Positions 41,745-49,810 of a stretch of DNA of 64,000 bases are shown here, piece by piece. The notes under the pieces are model-generated. The model worked only from the letters and a program-made list of their open reading frames with translations, was not told the origin of the DNA and did not search any database. Each line of letters opens with the position of its first letter. The first letter of the stretch is position 1. The position numbers and the translations under genes were made by a program. Origin of the DNA: Streptomyces marispadix (GTDB taxonomy: Bacteria; Actinomycetota; Actinomycetes; Streptomycetales; Streptomycetaceae); contig NZ_JAKWJU010000002.1 in the NCBI RefSeq assembly GCF_022524345.1, forward strand, positions 2,108,001 through 2,172,000, given 5' to 3'.

Positions 41745-42631
41745 GCGGGCACCTCCTGCTTCTCGCGCTCACCGGAGCGGCCGGGTCCCTGGTCGTCGGT
41801 CGGCTGATCCTCGGGCGCCTGGCCGCCCGACAACTCCTCGCCGCCGAACGGTTCTTCGCCGGGTGCCGCGCCGTCACGGGAACGCTCGGCCGCGTCGACG
41901 CCCAACCGCGCCAGCAGCGACTCGCGCAGCGCCGTGTACTCGCGGGAGCCGTGGCCGCCCGCCCCGTCCAGCTCCACCGGCACGTCCGCGGTGATACGGC
42001 CGTCCTCCAACACGGCGACCCGGTCGGCGAGTTCGATCGCCTCGTCCACGTCGTGCGTCACCAGCAGCACGGCCGGACGGTGCGCCGCGCACAGCTTCCG
42101 CAGCAACTTGTGCATGCGGATGCGGGTCAGGGCGTCCAGCGCCCCGAACGGCTCGTCGGCCAGCAGCAGTTCGGGCTCGCGTACAAGGGAGCGGGCCAGC
42201 GACACACGCTGCTGTTCACCGCCGGACAGCTCCACCGGCCACGCCGACTCCCGTCCGGACAGGCCGACTTCGCCGAGCGCGGCACGACCGCGCTGATGTG
42301 CGTCCGGACCGGCCAGGCCCAGCAGCACGTTGTCCAGGACCCTCTTCCACGGCAGCAGCCGGGCGTCCTGGAAGACGACGGAGACGTTCGCGGGCGCGCT
42401 CAGCAGCCCCTGGCCCGCGACACCGTGGTCGAGGCCCGCCAGGGCCCTCAGCAGCGTCGACTTGCCGGAGCCGCTGCGCCCGAGCAGCGCCACGAACTCC
42501 CCTGCCGCGATGTCGAGTTCGAGCCCGTCGAGTATCTTCCGTTCCCCGAGCGAACGCTCCAGATCTTGGATGCGCACGGCCGTACGGGCACGTGCCGTGC
42601 CGCCGTTCAGCTCGCGAGTGTCCGTCGCCAT
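41741..42631 (-). CDS. ABC transporter ATPase, SsuB/TauB type (296 aa)
   Basis: Nitrate/sulfonate/taurine-type ATPase: Walker A LLGRSGSGKSTLL, Q-loop VFQDARLLPWKRV, signature [13 protein letters not shown], Walker B LLLADEPFGALDALT and switch His in VTHDVDEA. The C-terminal ~55 residues are an extra acidic, disordered tail. ATG at 42631 overlaps the permease gene by 25 bases. Powers the adjacent permease and lipoprotein. Confidence 0.92.
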   Translation of the reverse strand: MATDTRELNGGTARARTAVRIQDLERSLGERKILDGLELDIAAGEFVALLGRSGSGKSTLLRALAGLDHGVAGQGLLSAPANVSVVFQDARLLPWKRVLDNVLLGLAGPDAHQRGRAALGEVGLSGRESAWPVELSGGEQQRVSLARSLVREPELLLADEPFGALDALTRIRMHKLLRKLCAAHRPAVLLVTHDVDEAIELADRVAVLEDGRITADVPVELDGAGGHGSREYTALRESLLARLGVDAAERSRDGAAPGEEPFGGEELSGGQAPEDQPTDDQGPGRSGEREKQEVPA

Positions 42632-43458
42632 GACAGCACCTTCCTCTCCGCGTATCGCACCAGCCCGTCGGAGAGGAGGCCCAGCAGCCCGTAGACGACC
42701 AGCCCGACGATGATGATCTCGGTCTGTCCGTAGGTGCGTGCCAGCTCCATCATGTATCCGAGTCCGCTGGTGGCGTTGACCTGTTCGACGACGACGAGGG
42801 CGAGCCAGGCCGACGTCACGGCGAAGCGCATGCCGAGCAGGAAGCCGGGCAGCGCCCCCGGCAGCACGACATGGCGTATGAAGAGGCCGCGCTTCAGCCG
42901 TACCGTCTCCGCCAGTTCGACGTAGCGGCTGTCGATGGTGCGCAGCCCGTTGTGAGTGTGGATGTAGACGGGCACGAAGACGGCGAGGGCGACGGTGACG
43001 ACCTTCATCGACTCGCCGATCCCGAACCACAGCACCAGCAGCGGCACCAGGGCCAGCGACGGCAGTGCCCGCTTGATCTGCACTGGGCCGTCGATCAGTC
43101 CCTCGCCTACGCGGCTGAGTCCGGCGGCGACCGCCAGCAGCAGCCCGGCCAGGGTCCCGAACAGCAGCCCCAGAGCGACGCGTTGCGCCGAGGACGCGAG
43201 GTGGCCCTGGAGGCGTCCGTCGCCGATCAGATCGCCCGCGGTGGTCACCACCGTCCACGGGGCCGACAGCAGCCGCGGCTCGATCAGCCCGGCCGCGGAA
43301 CCCGCCGACCACACGGCGAGCAGCAGCACCGGGCCGAGGGCCTTGCCGAAACGGAACGGACGGCCGGGGGCCAGCCGGGGCCCGGCCGAGGCGCGGGGGC
43401 GAGCCCGCCGCACGGCGCCCGTAAGGCGCCCGAGGGTGTGCGCGGTGGCGGCGCTCAC
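42607..43458 (-). CDS. ABC transporter permease, SsuC/TauC type (283 aa)
   Basis: BPD permease with six membrane helices and the EAA loop of the sulfonate/taurine family (ELAETVRLKRGLFIRHVVLPGALPGFL in parts), plus VVVEQVNATSGLGYMM. GTG at 43458 overlaps the lipoprotein stop (GTGA), fixing the start. The N-terminal ~40 residues are Arg/Pro-rich and cytoplasmic. Confidence 0.92.
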   Translation of the reverse strand: MSAATAHTLGRLTGAVRRARPRASAGPRLAPGRPFRFGKALGPVLLLAVWSAGSAAGLIEPRLLSAPWTVVTTAGDLIGDGRLQGHLASSAQRVALGLLFGTLAGLLLAVAAGLSRVGEGLIDGPVQIKRALPSLALVPLLVLWFGIGESMKVVTVALAVFVPVYIHTHNGLRTIDSRYVELAETVRLKRGLFIRHVVLPGALPGFLLGMRFAVTSAWLALVVVEQVNATSGLGYMMELARTYGQTEIIIVGLVVYGLLGLLSDGLVRYAERKVLSWRRTLAS

Positions 43459-44591
43459 GGCTTCTCCCCCTCCGAATCCTCGCCGGAGTCCGAGGACTTG
43501 AGGGCGTCGGCCGCGACATGCTCGAAGCGCCGGTCGAAGAGCGTGGCCGCGTCGAACCTCTTCCGGCCGGTCTCCTTGGCGATCAGATCGATCGTCTTCT
43601 GCTGCCGCCGGATCACCGCGTCCCAGTCGGCGGGTATCTCGGGCTCGCCGTTGTGCTTGTGCAGATATTCGCCGTCCTGACGGCTGAGCCCCTGGTCCTT
43701 CACGGCGTAGCCGTCGACCCACTCCTTCGGGTGCTCGTACGCCCAGAACTGCGCACGCGCCCAGAACTTGACGAACTCCCTTACGGCGGCGGCCTTCTGG
43801 GGATCTGCCACGGTCTCCGTAGGCGCCCACAGATGGGAGGCGTCGTCACGCAGGCCGTGCGCGATGGTCTTGCCGCCCTGCTTGCCGTACTTGGCGGGAT
43901 AGCGCTTGAGATTGACCGCACCGAGGGGCGCCGCGTCGACCTGGTGCTCGCCGAGCGCCGTCGAGTAGACGTCGCCGGTGCTTGGCATCTCGACGAGCTT
44001 CACGTCCTCCTTCTTCAGCCCGGCCTTGTGCAGGATGCGCAGTACCAGCGCCCCCTGCGCCTGCCCGGGGCTGAAGGCGATCCTCTTGCCGCGAAGGTCC
44101 TTCAGCGAGTCGATTCCGGCGCCGGGCGCGATGCCCAGCCGGTAGATGGGGTTCTTCGCCGGGTCCTTGCGCGTCTCCGCGGCGACGAGCTTGGTGTCCA
44201 GGCCCGTCCAGTGCGCGTGTATGGACGGCACTTCGGCCGAGGCGCACAGATCCAGCGAATGCGCGCGGAACGCCTCGGAGCACTGCGGGCCGCCGCTGAT
44301 GTTCGCCCACTTCACCTTGAACGGCAATTTGCTTGCCGCGCCGGAGAGTTGAAGCAGTACGCGGTCCTCGGGGGCGCCGATCGTCAAGGTCGTCTTCGGT
44401 GAGACCTTCGCGGGGATCTCGGTCTTGGCGAGCTTCGCGTCGGACGTTCCAGCACCGTCCTGCTGGGTGCAACTCACCAGCAGCAAAGGTGCGGTGGAGG
44501 CGGCGAGGAGAGCCATGCGCCGGTTCGGGCGCCGTCGCCGGCCGACGGCGCTCGGGCGGGGTCGTCGCTGATCAGGGGCGGGCCTGGGCAT
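43455..44591 (-). CDS. Substrate-binding lipoprotein, SsuA/TauA-like (378 aa)
   Basis: Lipoprotein with an Arg-rich n-region and lipobox LVSC (LLAASTAPLLLVSCTQQ). The SBP core has TLTIGAPEDRV, LDLCASAEVPSIHAHWTG, GKRIAFSPGQAQGALVLRIL and DAAPLGAVN, of the NMT1/SsuA aliphatic-sulfonate type. ATG at 44591 follows GGGAA. First structural gene of the sulfur operon; its 250-base leader contains a cysteine-type leader peptide (44771-44842), implying sulfur- or cysteine-dependent control. Confidence 0.88.
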   Translation of the reverse strand: MPRPAPDQRRPRPSAVGRRRRPNRRMALLAASTAPLLLVSCTQQDGAGTSDAKLAKTEIPAKVSPKTTLTIGAPEDRVLLQLSGAASKLPFKVKWANISGGPQCSEAFRAHSLDLCASAEVPSIHAHWTGLDTKLVAAETRKDPAKNPIYRLGIAPGAGIDSLKDLRGKRIAFSPGQAQGALVLRILHKAGLKKEDVKLVEMPSTGDVYSTALGEHQVDAAPLGAVNLKRYPAKYGKQGGKTIAHGLRDDASHLWAPTETVADPQKAAAVREFVKFWARAQFWAYEHPKEWVDGYAVKDQGLSRQDGEYLHKHNGEPEIPADWDAVIRRQQKTIDLIAKETGRKRFDAATLFDRRFEHVAADALKSSDSGEDSEGEKP

Positions 44592-44770
44592 GTTCGTTTC
44601 CCGGTTCGTTCGGGTGCTGCTGCGGTACGGGCATACGCCACCGGACCGCGGCGGCGCAGTGCGCAACAGGCGGCCGGAAAGCGCCAATCGGAAGTGAGAG
44701 AAGAGAAAGGAAAGCGGCAGCGGAACGGCGTCGGAGACCGCGTGGGGGAACCGCGCGCCGGAGAGAGGTC

Positions 44771-44842
44771 TCAGCTACACAGCGCGGAGGCGACGCGCCG
44801 GAAATCCACGGAACGGCGCTGCGTGAAACCGGAATTGGGCAT
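44771..44842 (-). CDS. Leaderless cysteine-type leader peptide (23 aa) of the sulfur operon
   Basis: Short ORF whose core RRSVDFRRVASALC follows the Arg-Arg-x-x-D-x-x-R-V-x-S-A-L-C pattern I recall for leader peptides ahead of actinobacterial sulfur-assimilation genes. It ends Cys-Ser-stop. The ATG at 44842 lies seven bases from a -10 TAGCTT, so it should be at or next to the transcription start (leaderless). The stop at 44771 lies 179 bases before the lipoprotein gene, room for an attenuation or Rho-dependent switch; I see no strong classical terminator hairpin in between. Confidence 0.75.
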   Translation of the reverse strand: MPNSGFTQRRSVDFRRVASALCS

Positions 44843-44849
44843 GCCGTCG

Positions 44850-44879
44850 AAGCTAGCGACGCCGCTCAGCGGGGGTCAA
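44850..44879 (-). promoter_or_regulatory. Promoter of the sulfur operon, with an inverted repeat over the -35
   Basis: Minus strand: -35 TTGACC (44874-44879), 18-base spacer, -10 TAGCTT (44850-44855). A perfect 6-base inverted repeat GGGGGT/ACCCCC (44871-44876 and 44882-44887) straddles the -35 and could bind a repressor. Confidence 0.7.
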
Positions 44880-44956
44880 CAACCCCCGGGCTTCCGCACG
44901 GAGAATGCAATGCGTGCTTCGCCCCCGCGCCATCGCCGTGTCACACGGGGAAACAA

Positions 44957-45931
44957 TCAGCGCAAGTCCGGCGCCTGCGGCGGCACATAGTGCTTGGGGG
45001 AGTCCATCTCCTCCGGCAGCGGCGAATTCCTCACGGGCGACTCCACTTGGGGCGCGTCGGCCGCACGCAGCCCCGCCTCCCGCTCCCAGCCCGCCCGCGC
45101 CCGCGGGTGGTAGCGGTACCTGAACGGCACCAGCCGCCACGCGTGATGGACGATCCGCCCGAGGCGCCGCAGCCTCCGCTCGTCCCGTACGGTCCACCGG
45201 TGGCCGAGCCGCTCACGCACGGGCTCCGGGAAGAGCCCCACCGTGAACCAGACGGTGAATCGGGCCAGCGGCCCCCGCAGCGCACGCCACGCCGCGTACG
45301 GCATCCAGGACAGCGCGGGCGGCCTGGCGATGAGGCTGATGTCGAGCACATCGCGGGCGGGCCGGTTGTCCTCCAGCACCTCACGGGCCATCCGGTCCCA
45401 GTACGCCTGGAATTCGGGCCAGCTCGCCGGCACGGGCCGCATGGTCATCCCGTACAGCCGCCACCAGCGCACATGTTCGTCGAAGAGCTGCCGCTTCTCG
45501 CCGTCGCTCAGCCCCGGCCCGAAACGGTCGGCGACGAGCAGCGTGAGCATGAAGAACGTCGAGTGCGCCCAGTAGAAGGTGTCCGGATCGAGCGCGTGAT
45601 ACGGGCGGCCCTGCTCGTCGACGCCCTTGATCGTGTCGTGGTACCCGCGTACCCGGCGGGCCGTCTCGGCGGCACGCGGCCCGTCGTACACGACGCCGCC
45701 GATCGGATACAGCGAGCGGAAAAGCCGCTGCCACCGCTCCTCGAAGAAGCGGGAGTGCTCGGCGACTCCGGCGCCCAGCCCGGGGTGCATGTTCTGCATC
45801 GCACCCGCCCAGGGGGCGAGCAGCACCCCGCGCCAGTCGCCGAAGTACTTCCACGTGAGCGAATCGGGGCCCAGGGGTACGGGCGGCCCGGCGGCGGGGC
45901 CGGACCGGGCGTGCGGATGCCGCTGCTCCAT
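44957..45931 (-). CDS. Oxygenase MpaB-family protein (DUF2236, 324 aa)
   Basis: All-helical protein of the DUF2236/MpaB-like group (relatives include latex-clearing protein and fungal MpaB): MQNMHPGLGAGVAEHS near the N-terminus, VRGYHDTIKGVDEQGRPYHALDP, FYWAHSTF and WRLYGMTMRPVP. The histidines of GYHDTI and WAHSTF are likely haem ligands by family analogy. The exact reaction is unknown. ATG at 45931 is fixed by AAAGGAG upstream; the frame to 45976 is ignored. It is immediately upstream of the sulfur operon promoter but transcribed separately. Confidence 0.85.
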   Translation of the reverse strand: MEQRHPHARSGPAAGPPVPLGPDSLTWKYFGDWRGVLLAPWAGAMQNMHPGLGAGVAEHSRFFEERWQRLFRSLYPIGGVVYDGPRAAETARRVRGYHDTIKGVDEQGRPYHALDPDTFYWAHSTFFMLTLLVADRFGPGLSDGEKRQLFDEHVRWWRLYGMTMRPVPASWPEFQAYWDRMAREVLEDNRPARDVLDISLIARPPALSWMPYAAWRALRGPLARFTVWFTVGLFPEPVRERLGHRWTVRDERRLRRLGRIVHHAWRLVPFRYRYHPRARAGWEREAGLRAADAPQVESPVRNSPLPEEMDSPKHYVPPQAPDLR

Positions 45932-45997
45932 ACGCCCGCTCCTTTCCGCGCGGTCGCGCTCCCCTGGGCCGCTCACCGGCCCGCTGCGTACTGCCGC

Positions 45998-46678
45998 CTA
46001 CTGGCCGCTGGCCCCAGCGGACGCGACCGCACCGATGATCGCCGCGTTCGTCATCTGCATCTCGTCCAGCGCCTTCTTCAGCGCGGGCCCGGCCTCACCG
46101 GCACGCGCCGTGAGTTCCTTGATGCGCTTCTTGTGCTCGCGCCGGTCCTTGCCGGAAGTGACCGTGGGGAAGCCGCCCACCGCCGCCAGCGCCGTCAACG
46201 CGGCCTGCCTGGTGCTGAATTCGCCGACCGGACGACCGCCCGTCAGCGTCTCGACGGCCTCCGCGTGCAGCCGCTTCACCAGCGCGGCGTCCTTCACCTC
46301 GACCCGGTCGGAGAGCCATGTACGCCGCTCGATGCGAACCACACGGTCCTTCTCCAACTGCCGCTCCACAGCCTGGAACGTCTGCTTGCGCTCCCGCTGC
46401 ACCAGCGCCTTCCACTTTCGCGGCTTGTCCGCCGCTATCCCCCGCAGCGCCTCGTCGAGCAGCGGGTCTCCCGTACGCCTGTCACCGACGGTGCGCACCT
46501 TGCCGTCGTCGTCCGTGATGCACCCACGGTCGGTCAACTCGACGAGCACAGCCGCACGCAGCACACTGCCTATGACTTCCCGCTTGGTGAGCTTCTCCTT
46601 CTCGGTGTCGCACGCGAGCAGGTACAACTCAGCGGGGAGGCTGCGCCCGTCCCCCGGATTCTTGTCCTTACGGTCCAT
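45998..46678 (-). CDS. GPP34 (GOLPH3-like) family protein (226 aa)
   Basis: Bacterial homolog of the Golgi phosphoprotein GOLPH3 fold: LPAELYLLACDTEKEKLTK, RAAVLVELTDRGCITDDDGKV and DPLLDEALRGIA. Proteins of this family are abundant in Streptomyces and their role is unknown; lipid or membrane binding is inferred from GOLPH3. ATG at 46678; the frame to 46765 is not used. Precedes, but is not clearly coupled to, the MpaB-like gene. Confidence 0.88.
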   Translation of the reverse strand: MDRKDKNPGDGRSLPAELYLLACDTEKEKLTKREVIGSVLRAAVLVELTDRGCITDDDGKVRTVGDRRTGDPLLDEALRGIAADKPRKWKALVQRERKQTFQAVERQLEKDRVVRIERRTWLSDRVEVKDAALVKRLHAEAVETLTGGRPVGEFSTRQAALTALAAVGGFPTVTSGKDRREHKKRIKELTARAGEAGPALKKALDEMQMTNAAIIGAVASAGASGQ

Positions 46679-47238
46679 GCCCCCATCACAGCACGGACCC
46701 ACGGGCCGACCGAAGCCCCAGTCACGCGCTTTGTGCCCACCGACGAGCACCCGCGTCACGGTCACGGGACCCTACGGCCCCACCCTTGCTTCCACCCCCG
46801 GGACGAAGCGGAAATCGGGGGGCACATTCGCCGCCCGCGCCTGGCGGACGCCTGCCGGTACGCGGGTCGGCGGCGGTTGTGCGAATCCTGTGTGGGAGGT
46901 GCGGAGCGGACGGGATCGCTGATCCCGGACCCGAGGGTGGCGGCCCTCAGAGCCGTTCCGTACACGAAGAGCATGTGCCGCCGCTCGGCCCCAACTGACA
47001 AGCCCCGCAAGGGTTTTGATCGGTCGAGCCCCACGCAGAGGCAGTGATCGGAGCCCGGGAGAACCGGGAGCGCCGGGAACCACCGGGGCGACGACCCGGG
47101 GACGACCACGGCGCGCAACCCCCACGGGGCGGCAGGGGGCGAAGCCCCCGCCAAGGGGGTGCCAGGGGGCGAAGCCCCCGCCGGGGGTGCGGGTGGCGGA
47201 GCCCCCGCCCCGCGCGGCGCCAGCCGCGCAAAACACAA
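46679..47238. other. Intergenic region between GPP34 gene and tmRNA terminator
   Basis: 560 bases. No gene: the long frames are Gly/Pro/Arg-rich shadows. It contains the hairpin repeats at 47135-47206 and must carry the GPP34 gene promoter. Confidence 0.5.
47135..47206. repeat. Tandem ~30-base hairpin repeats
   Basis: GGGGGCGAAGCCCCC (six-base stem, GAA loop) occurs at 47135-47149 and 47165-47179 in a 30-base period, with a degenerate third copy GGTGGCGGAGCCCCC at 47192-47206. Position beyond the tmRNA terminator suggests auxiliary termination or a small repeat family. Confidence 0.75.
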
Positions 47239-47284
47239 CGAGGGCGACCCGGTCCGCGCTTTCCGCGGACACACGTCGCCCTCG
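47239..47284. terminator. Nested hairpin terminator of tmRNA
   Basis: Outer 10-base stem (47239-47248 with 47275-47284) enclosing a 7-base inner hairpin (47252-47258 with 47264-47270), seven bases beyond the tmRNA 3' end. Confidence 0.75.
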
Positions 47285-47290
47285 ACCGAG

Positions 47291-47658
47291 TGGAGATGGC
47301 GGGAATCGAACCCGCGTCCAACGGAGCAGAAGAAGGGCTTCTCCGAGCGCAGTCCACTTCGATTTTCTCGGCCCCGGAGATCACGTGGACAAGTCTCCGA
47401 CGGGCCCAGTCACTGTTCTGTGTCCCGGCAGACCCCGTGACCGGGTCTACGCGGTGAGTCCCCTAGCTGATGCCAGGATCCGGGTCGGGAACGCACCCGG
47501 GCTGACACTTCACGCTCGCTGCTCAGGCAGCGAGGGCGAAGGAATCGCGCTTCGAATTGGCGATTATTTTTTTGCGGCACATGGTTAACGAGATCATTGC
47601 CGCGTTCCTCGGCTCGCTTCACCTGCTTCGACATCCGCTGTCGAAACCGATCATCCCC
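47291..47658 (-). ncRNA. ssrA: Transfer-messenger RNA (tmRNA)
   Basis: Minus strand, about 368 nt. The 5' end GGGGATG pairs with the 3' CATCTCC plus discriminator A; CCA is not encoded. The T-arm GGGTTCGATTCCCG is intact. The mRNA-like part encodes the tag ANSKRDSFALAA followed by TGA (47561 down to 47523), ending in the expected ALAA protease signal. tmRNA rescues stalled ribosomes with SmpB, whose gene is next upstream on the same strand. Confidence 0.95.
47523..47561 (-). other. tmRNA proteolysis tag reading frame
   Basis: Twelve codons, ANSKRDSFALAA, then TGA. Preceded by the A-rich stretch GCAAAAAAATAATC typical of the region just upstream of the resume codon. Confidence 0.9.
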
Positions 47659-47891
47659 ATGTTGAGTTGACAACCCACGACGCCCGGCGGGGCGGCGCTG
47701 TGGACATGGTACGGGACCCGGCCACACCAGCACCAACCGATTCGGACGCCTTCGTATTCCCGCCCCCCGCCGCGTGCCCCGGACCCGCGCCGGAACCGGC
47801 CCGTACCGGCGTACGCACTCGACCTCGTCACGCTAAGTATGGGCCACCGAACGCTCCGCACACACGGCACCCTCGCGCGCCGCGACCCGCC

Positions 47892-48422
47892 TCAGGCCCG
47901 GACCCGCTGCCGCCGCCGTGCCGCCGCCATCGCGCGGTCCGACTCGCGGCGGTCCTGCTTCTCCCGCAGCGCGTGCCGCTTGTCGTACTCCTTCTTGCCC
48001 TTCGCGAGCGCGATCTCCACCTTCGCGCGCCCGTTGAGGAAATAGAGCTGGAGCGGCACCAGAGTGTGACCCGTCTCCTGGGTCTTGCCGATCAGCTTGT
48101 CGATCTCGTAGCGGTGCAGCAGCAGCTTCCGCTTGCGCCGGGCCGTGTGGTTCGTCCAAGTGCCCTGCGCGTACTCGGGGATGTGCACGTTGTGCAGCCA
48201 CACCTCGCCGCCGTCGAGCTGGGCGAAGCCGTCGACCAGCGAAGCCCGGCCCTGGCGCAGCGACTTGACCTCGGTGCCCGTGAGCGCGATGCCGCACTCG
48301 TAGGTGTTGAGGATGTGGTAGTCGTGGCGGGCCTTCTTGTTCTGCGCGATGAGCTTACGGCCGCCCCGGGCGTCCTCGGCCTTCTTGGCCTTGCTCTTCT
48401 TCTTGTCGTCCTTCTTCGCCAT
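47892..48422 (-). CDS. smpB: SsrA-binding protein SmpB (176 aa)
   Basis: OB-fold partner of tmRNA. After a Lys/Asp-rich N-terminal extension (~20 residues) come [58 protein letters not shown] and RKLLLHR, all classic; the C-terminal tail [20 protein letters not shown] in parts inserts into the decoding centre. ATG at 48422. ssrA lies 234 bases downstream on the same strand. Confidence 0.97.
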   Translation of the reverse strand: MAKKDDKKKSKAKKAEDARGGRKLIAQNKKARHDYHILNTYECGIALTGTEVKSLRQGRASLVDGFAQLDGGEVWLHNVHIPEYAQGTWTNHTARRKRKLLLHRYEIDKLIGKTQETGHTLVPLQLYFLNGRAKVEIALAKGKKEYDKRHALREKQDRRESDRAMAAARRRQRVRA

Positions 48423-48440
48423 AGCCCGGCCATTCTCCCA

Positions 48441-49742
48441 CTACGACCGGGCCTCCAGGCCACTCAATACCGTGCGGGCCCGCTCCGCCGCGTCCCACCC
48501 GGCGTCGATCGGCAGGTCCGGCATGATGCCCTGCCCATCGAGCGAACGCCCCGAGGGTGTGGCGTAGTGGCCGACGGTGAGTTCCGCTACGGAGCCGTCC
48601 GGCAGCTTCCGCGGCATCTGCACCGACCCCTTGCCGAAGGTGCGGGAGCCCACGACCACGGCCCGGCCTCGGTCCTGCAAGGCGCCGGTCAGCAGTTCCG
48701 CGGCGCTCATCGTGCCGCCGTCGACGAGCACCACCAGCGGCGGCGCCGCCCTTCCGCCGGCCGCCGCGCCCGTAGCGCTGTCCGCGTAGAGGGCGCGCTG
48801 CTCGCCGTGGTCCTCGTAGGTGGCGACGAGACCGCCGTCGAGGAAGACCGAGGCCGCGGCGACCGCCTCCTCGACGAGGCCGCCGGAGTTGCCGCGAAGG
48901 TCGAGCAGGACTCCGGAGCCCGCCGGTACATCGCGGGCGACCGCTTCGTGCACCTGGCGCGCGGAGCCCTTGGTGAAGGAGGAGACCTTGATGCGCGTGA
49001 CGCCCTGCCCCATGTGGTCCACGGTGACGGCGTCGGCGCTGAGCCGCGTCCGGCGCAGTCTCTCCTTCCACTGCCGTCCGTCGCGGTCGAGTTCCAGCTC
49101 CACGCTGCTGCCCAGCGGCGAGGACTCGGCGGAACGGCCGCCGGTCTCCGCGCCGCGCAGCCGCGCCACCACGTCGGTGACGGGATTCTCGGAGACGTCC
49201 TCGCCGTCGACGGCACGCAGCCGGTCACCGGGGCGCACTCCCGCACGGTGAGCCGGGCTGCCGGGTGCGACCCGGGCCACGGCGACGGACGGCGTGCCCC
49301 GGGAGTCCCGTTCGCGCCGGACGGAGACGCCGACGCCCACGTACTCGCCGTCGAGGGTCTGTTGCAGCCCCTCGTACTCGCGGGCGGTGTAGGCGGAGGA
49401 CCAGCGGTCGCCGCTGCGGCTGACGAGTTGCTCTGCCTCCTCGGCCTCACCCGCGGTGGCTCCGTCGCCCCGTACCCGTCCGGTCTCGTCGTCCAGGCCG
49501 GACGCTCTGCTCGTGGCGTCGCCGAACGTACCGCCGGCGAAGTCCGCCTCGGCGGAGGACTCCCCCGCCGACATGTCTCGCGAGCCCGCGAAGGCCCGTA
49601 CGCCGTCGCCCCAGGCACCGGTGGCCGCGCCCGTCGCAAGAACGCTCGCGAAGACCAGTGCCAGACCCGCCCCGCGGCGCAACTGCCGGGAGCTTCCCCT
49701 GCGTTTGTCGGGGGATGGGGCGGAATACCACGAGTCCGACAT
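48441..49742 (-). CDS. S41 family carboxyl-terminal processing protease (433 aa)
   Basis: CtpA/Tsp-type serine protease: signal/anchor near 20-45 (GAGLALVFASVLATGA), PDZ domain from about YVGVGVSVRRE through GDRLRAVDGEDV, and catalytic domain with LLDLRGNSGGLVEEAV, nucleophile Ser in DGGTMSAAELL and Lys in SRTFGKGSVQ. It acts outside the membrane on protein C-termini. ATG at 49742 is chosen as the signal sequence follows; the open frame to 49814 is not used. Lies 18 bases before smpB in the ftsEX-ctp-smpB cluster. Confidence 0.92.
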   Translation of the reverse strand: MSDSWYSAPSPDKRRGSSRQLRRGAGLALVFASVLATGAATGAWGDGVRAFAGSRDMSAGESSAEADFAGGTFGDATSRASGLDDETGRVRGDGATAGEAEEAEQLVSRSGDRWSSAYTAREYEGLQQTLDGEYVGVGVSVRRERDSRGTPSVAVARVAPGSPAHRAGVRPGDRLRAVDGEDVSENPVTDVVARLRGAETGGRSAESSPLGSSVELELDRDGRQWKERLRRTRLSADAVTVDHMGQGVTRIKVSSFTKGSARQVHEAVARDVPAGSGVLLDLRGNSGGLVEEAVAAASVFLDGGLVATYEDHGEQRALYADSATGAAAGGRAAPPLVVLVDGGTMSAAELLTGALQDRGRAVVVGSRTFGKGSVQMPRKLPDGSVAELTVGHYATPSGRSLDGQGIMPDLPIDAGWDAAERARTVLSGLEARS

Positions 49743-49810
49743 GATTCGGAGTCTAAGCCAGACGAGGGGCGCCGCACGGGCCGTTGGCCGTACGGCGCCA
49801 GCGTCGTGCG

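Noticed and set aside
44592..44770. Riboswitch in the sulfur operon leader
   Set aside because: No SAM or other riboswitch core is recognisable; the leader peptide explains the long leader better.
47135..47206. CRISPR array at the hairpin repeats
   Set aside because: Only two or three palindromic units in a 30-base period, no unique spacers and no cas genes.
46772..47272. Long minus-strand frame between the GPP34 gene and tmRNA
   Set aside because: Gly/Pro/Arg-rich translation, overlaps the tmRNA terminator and hairpin repeats, no ribosome site and no family match.
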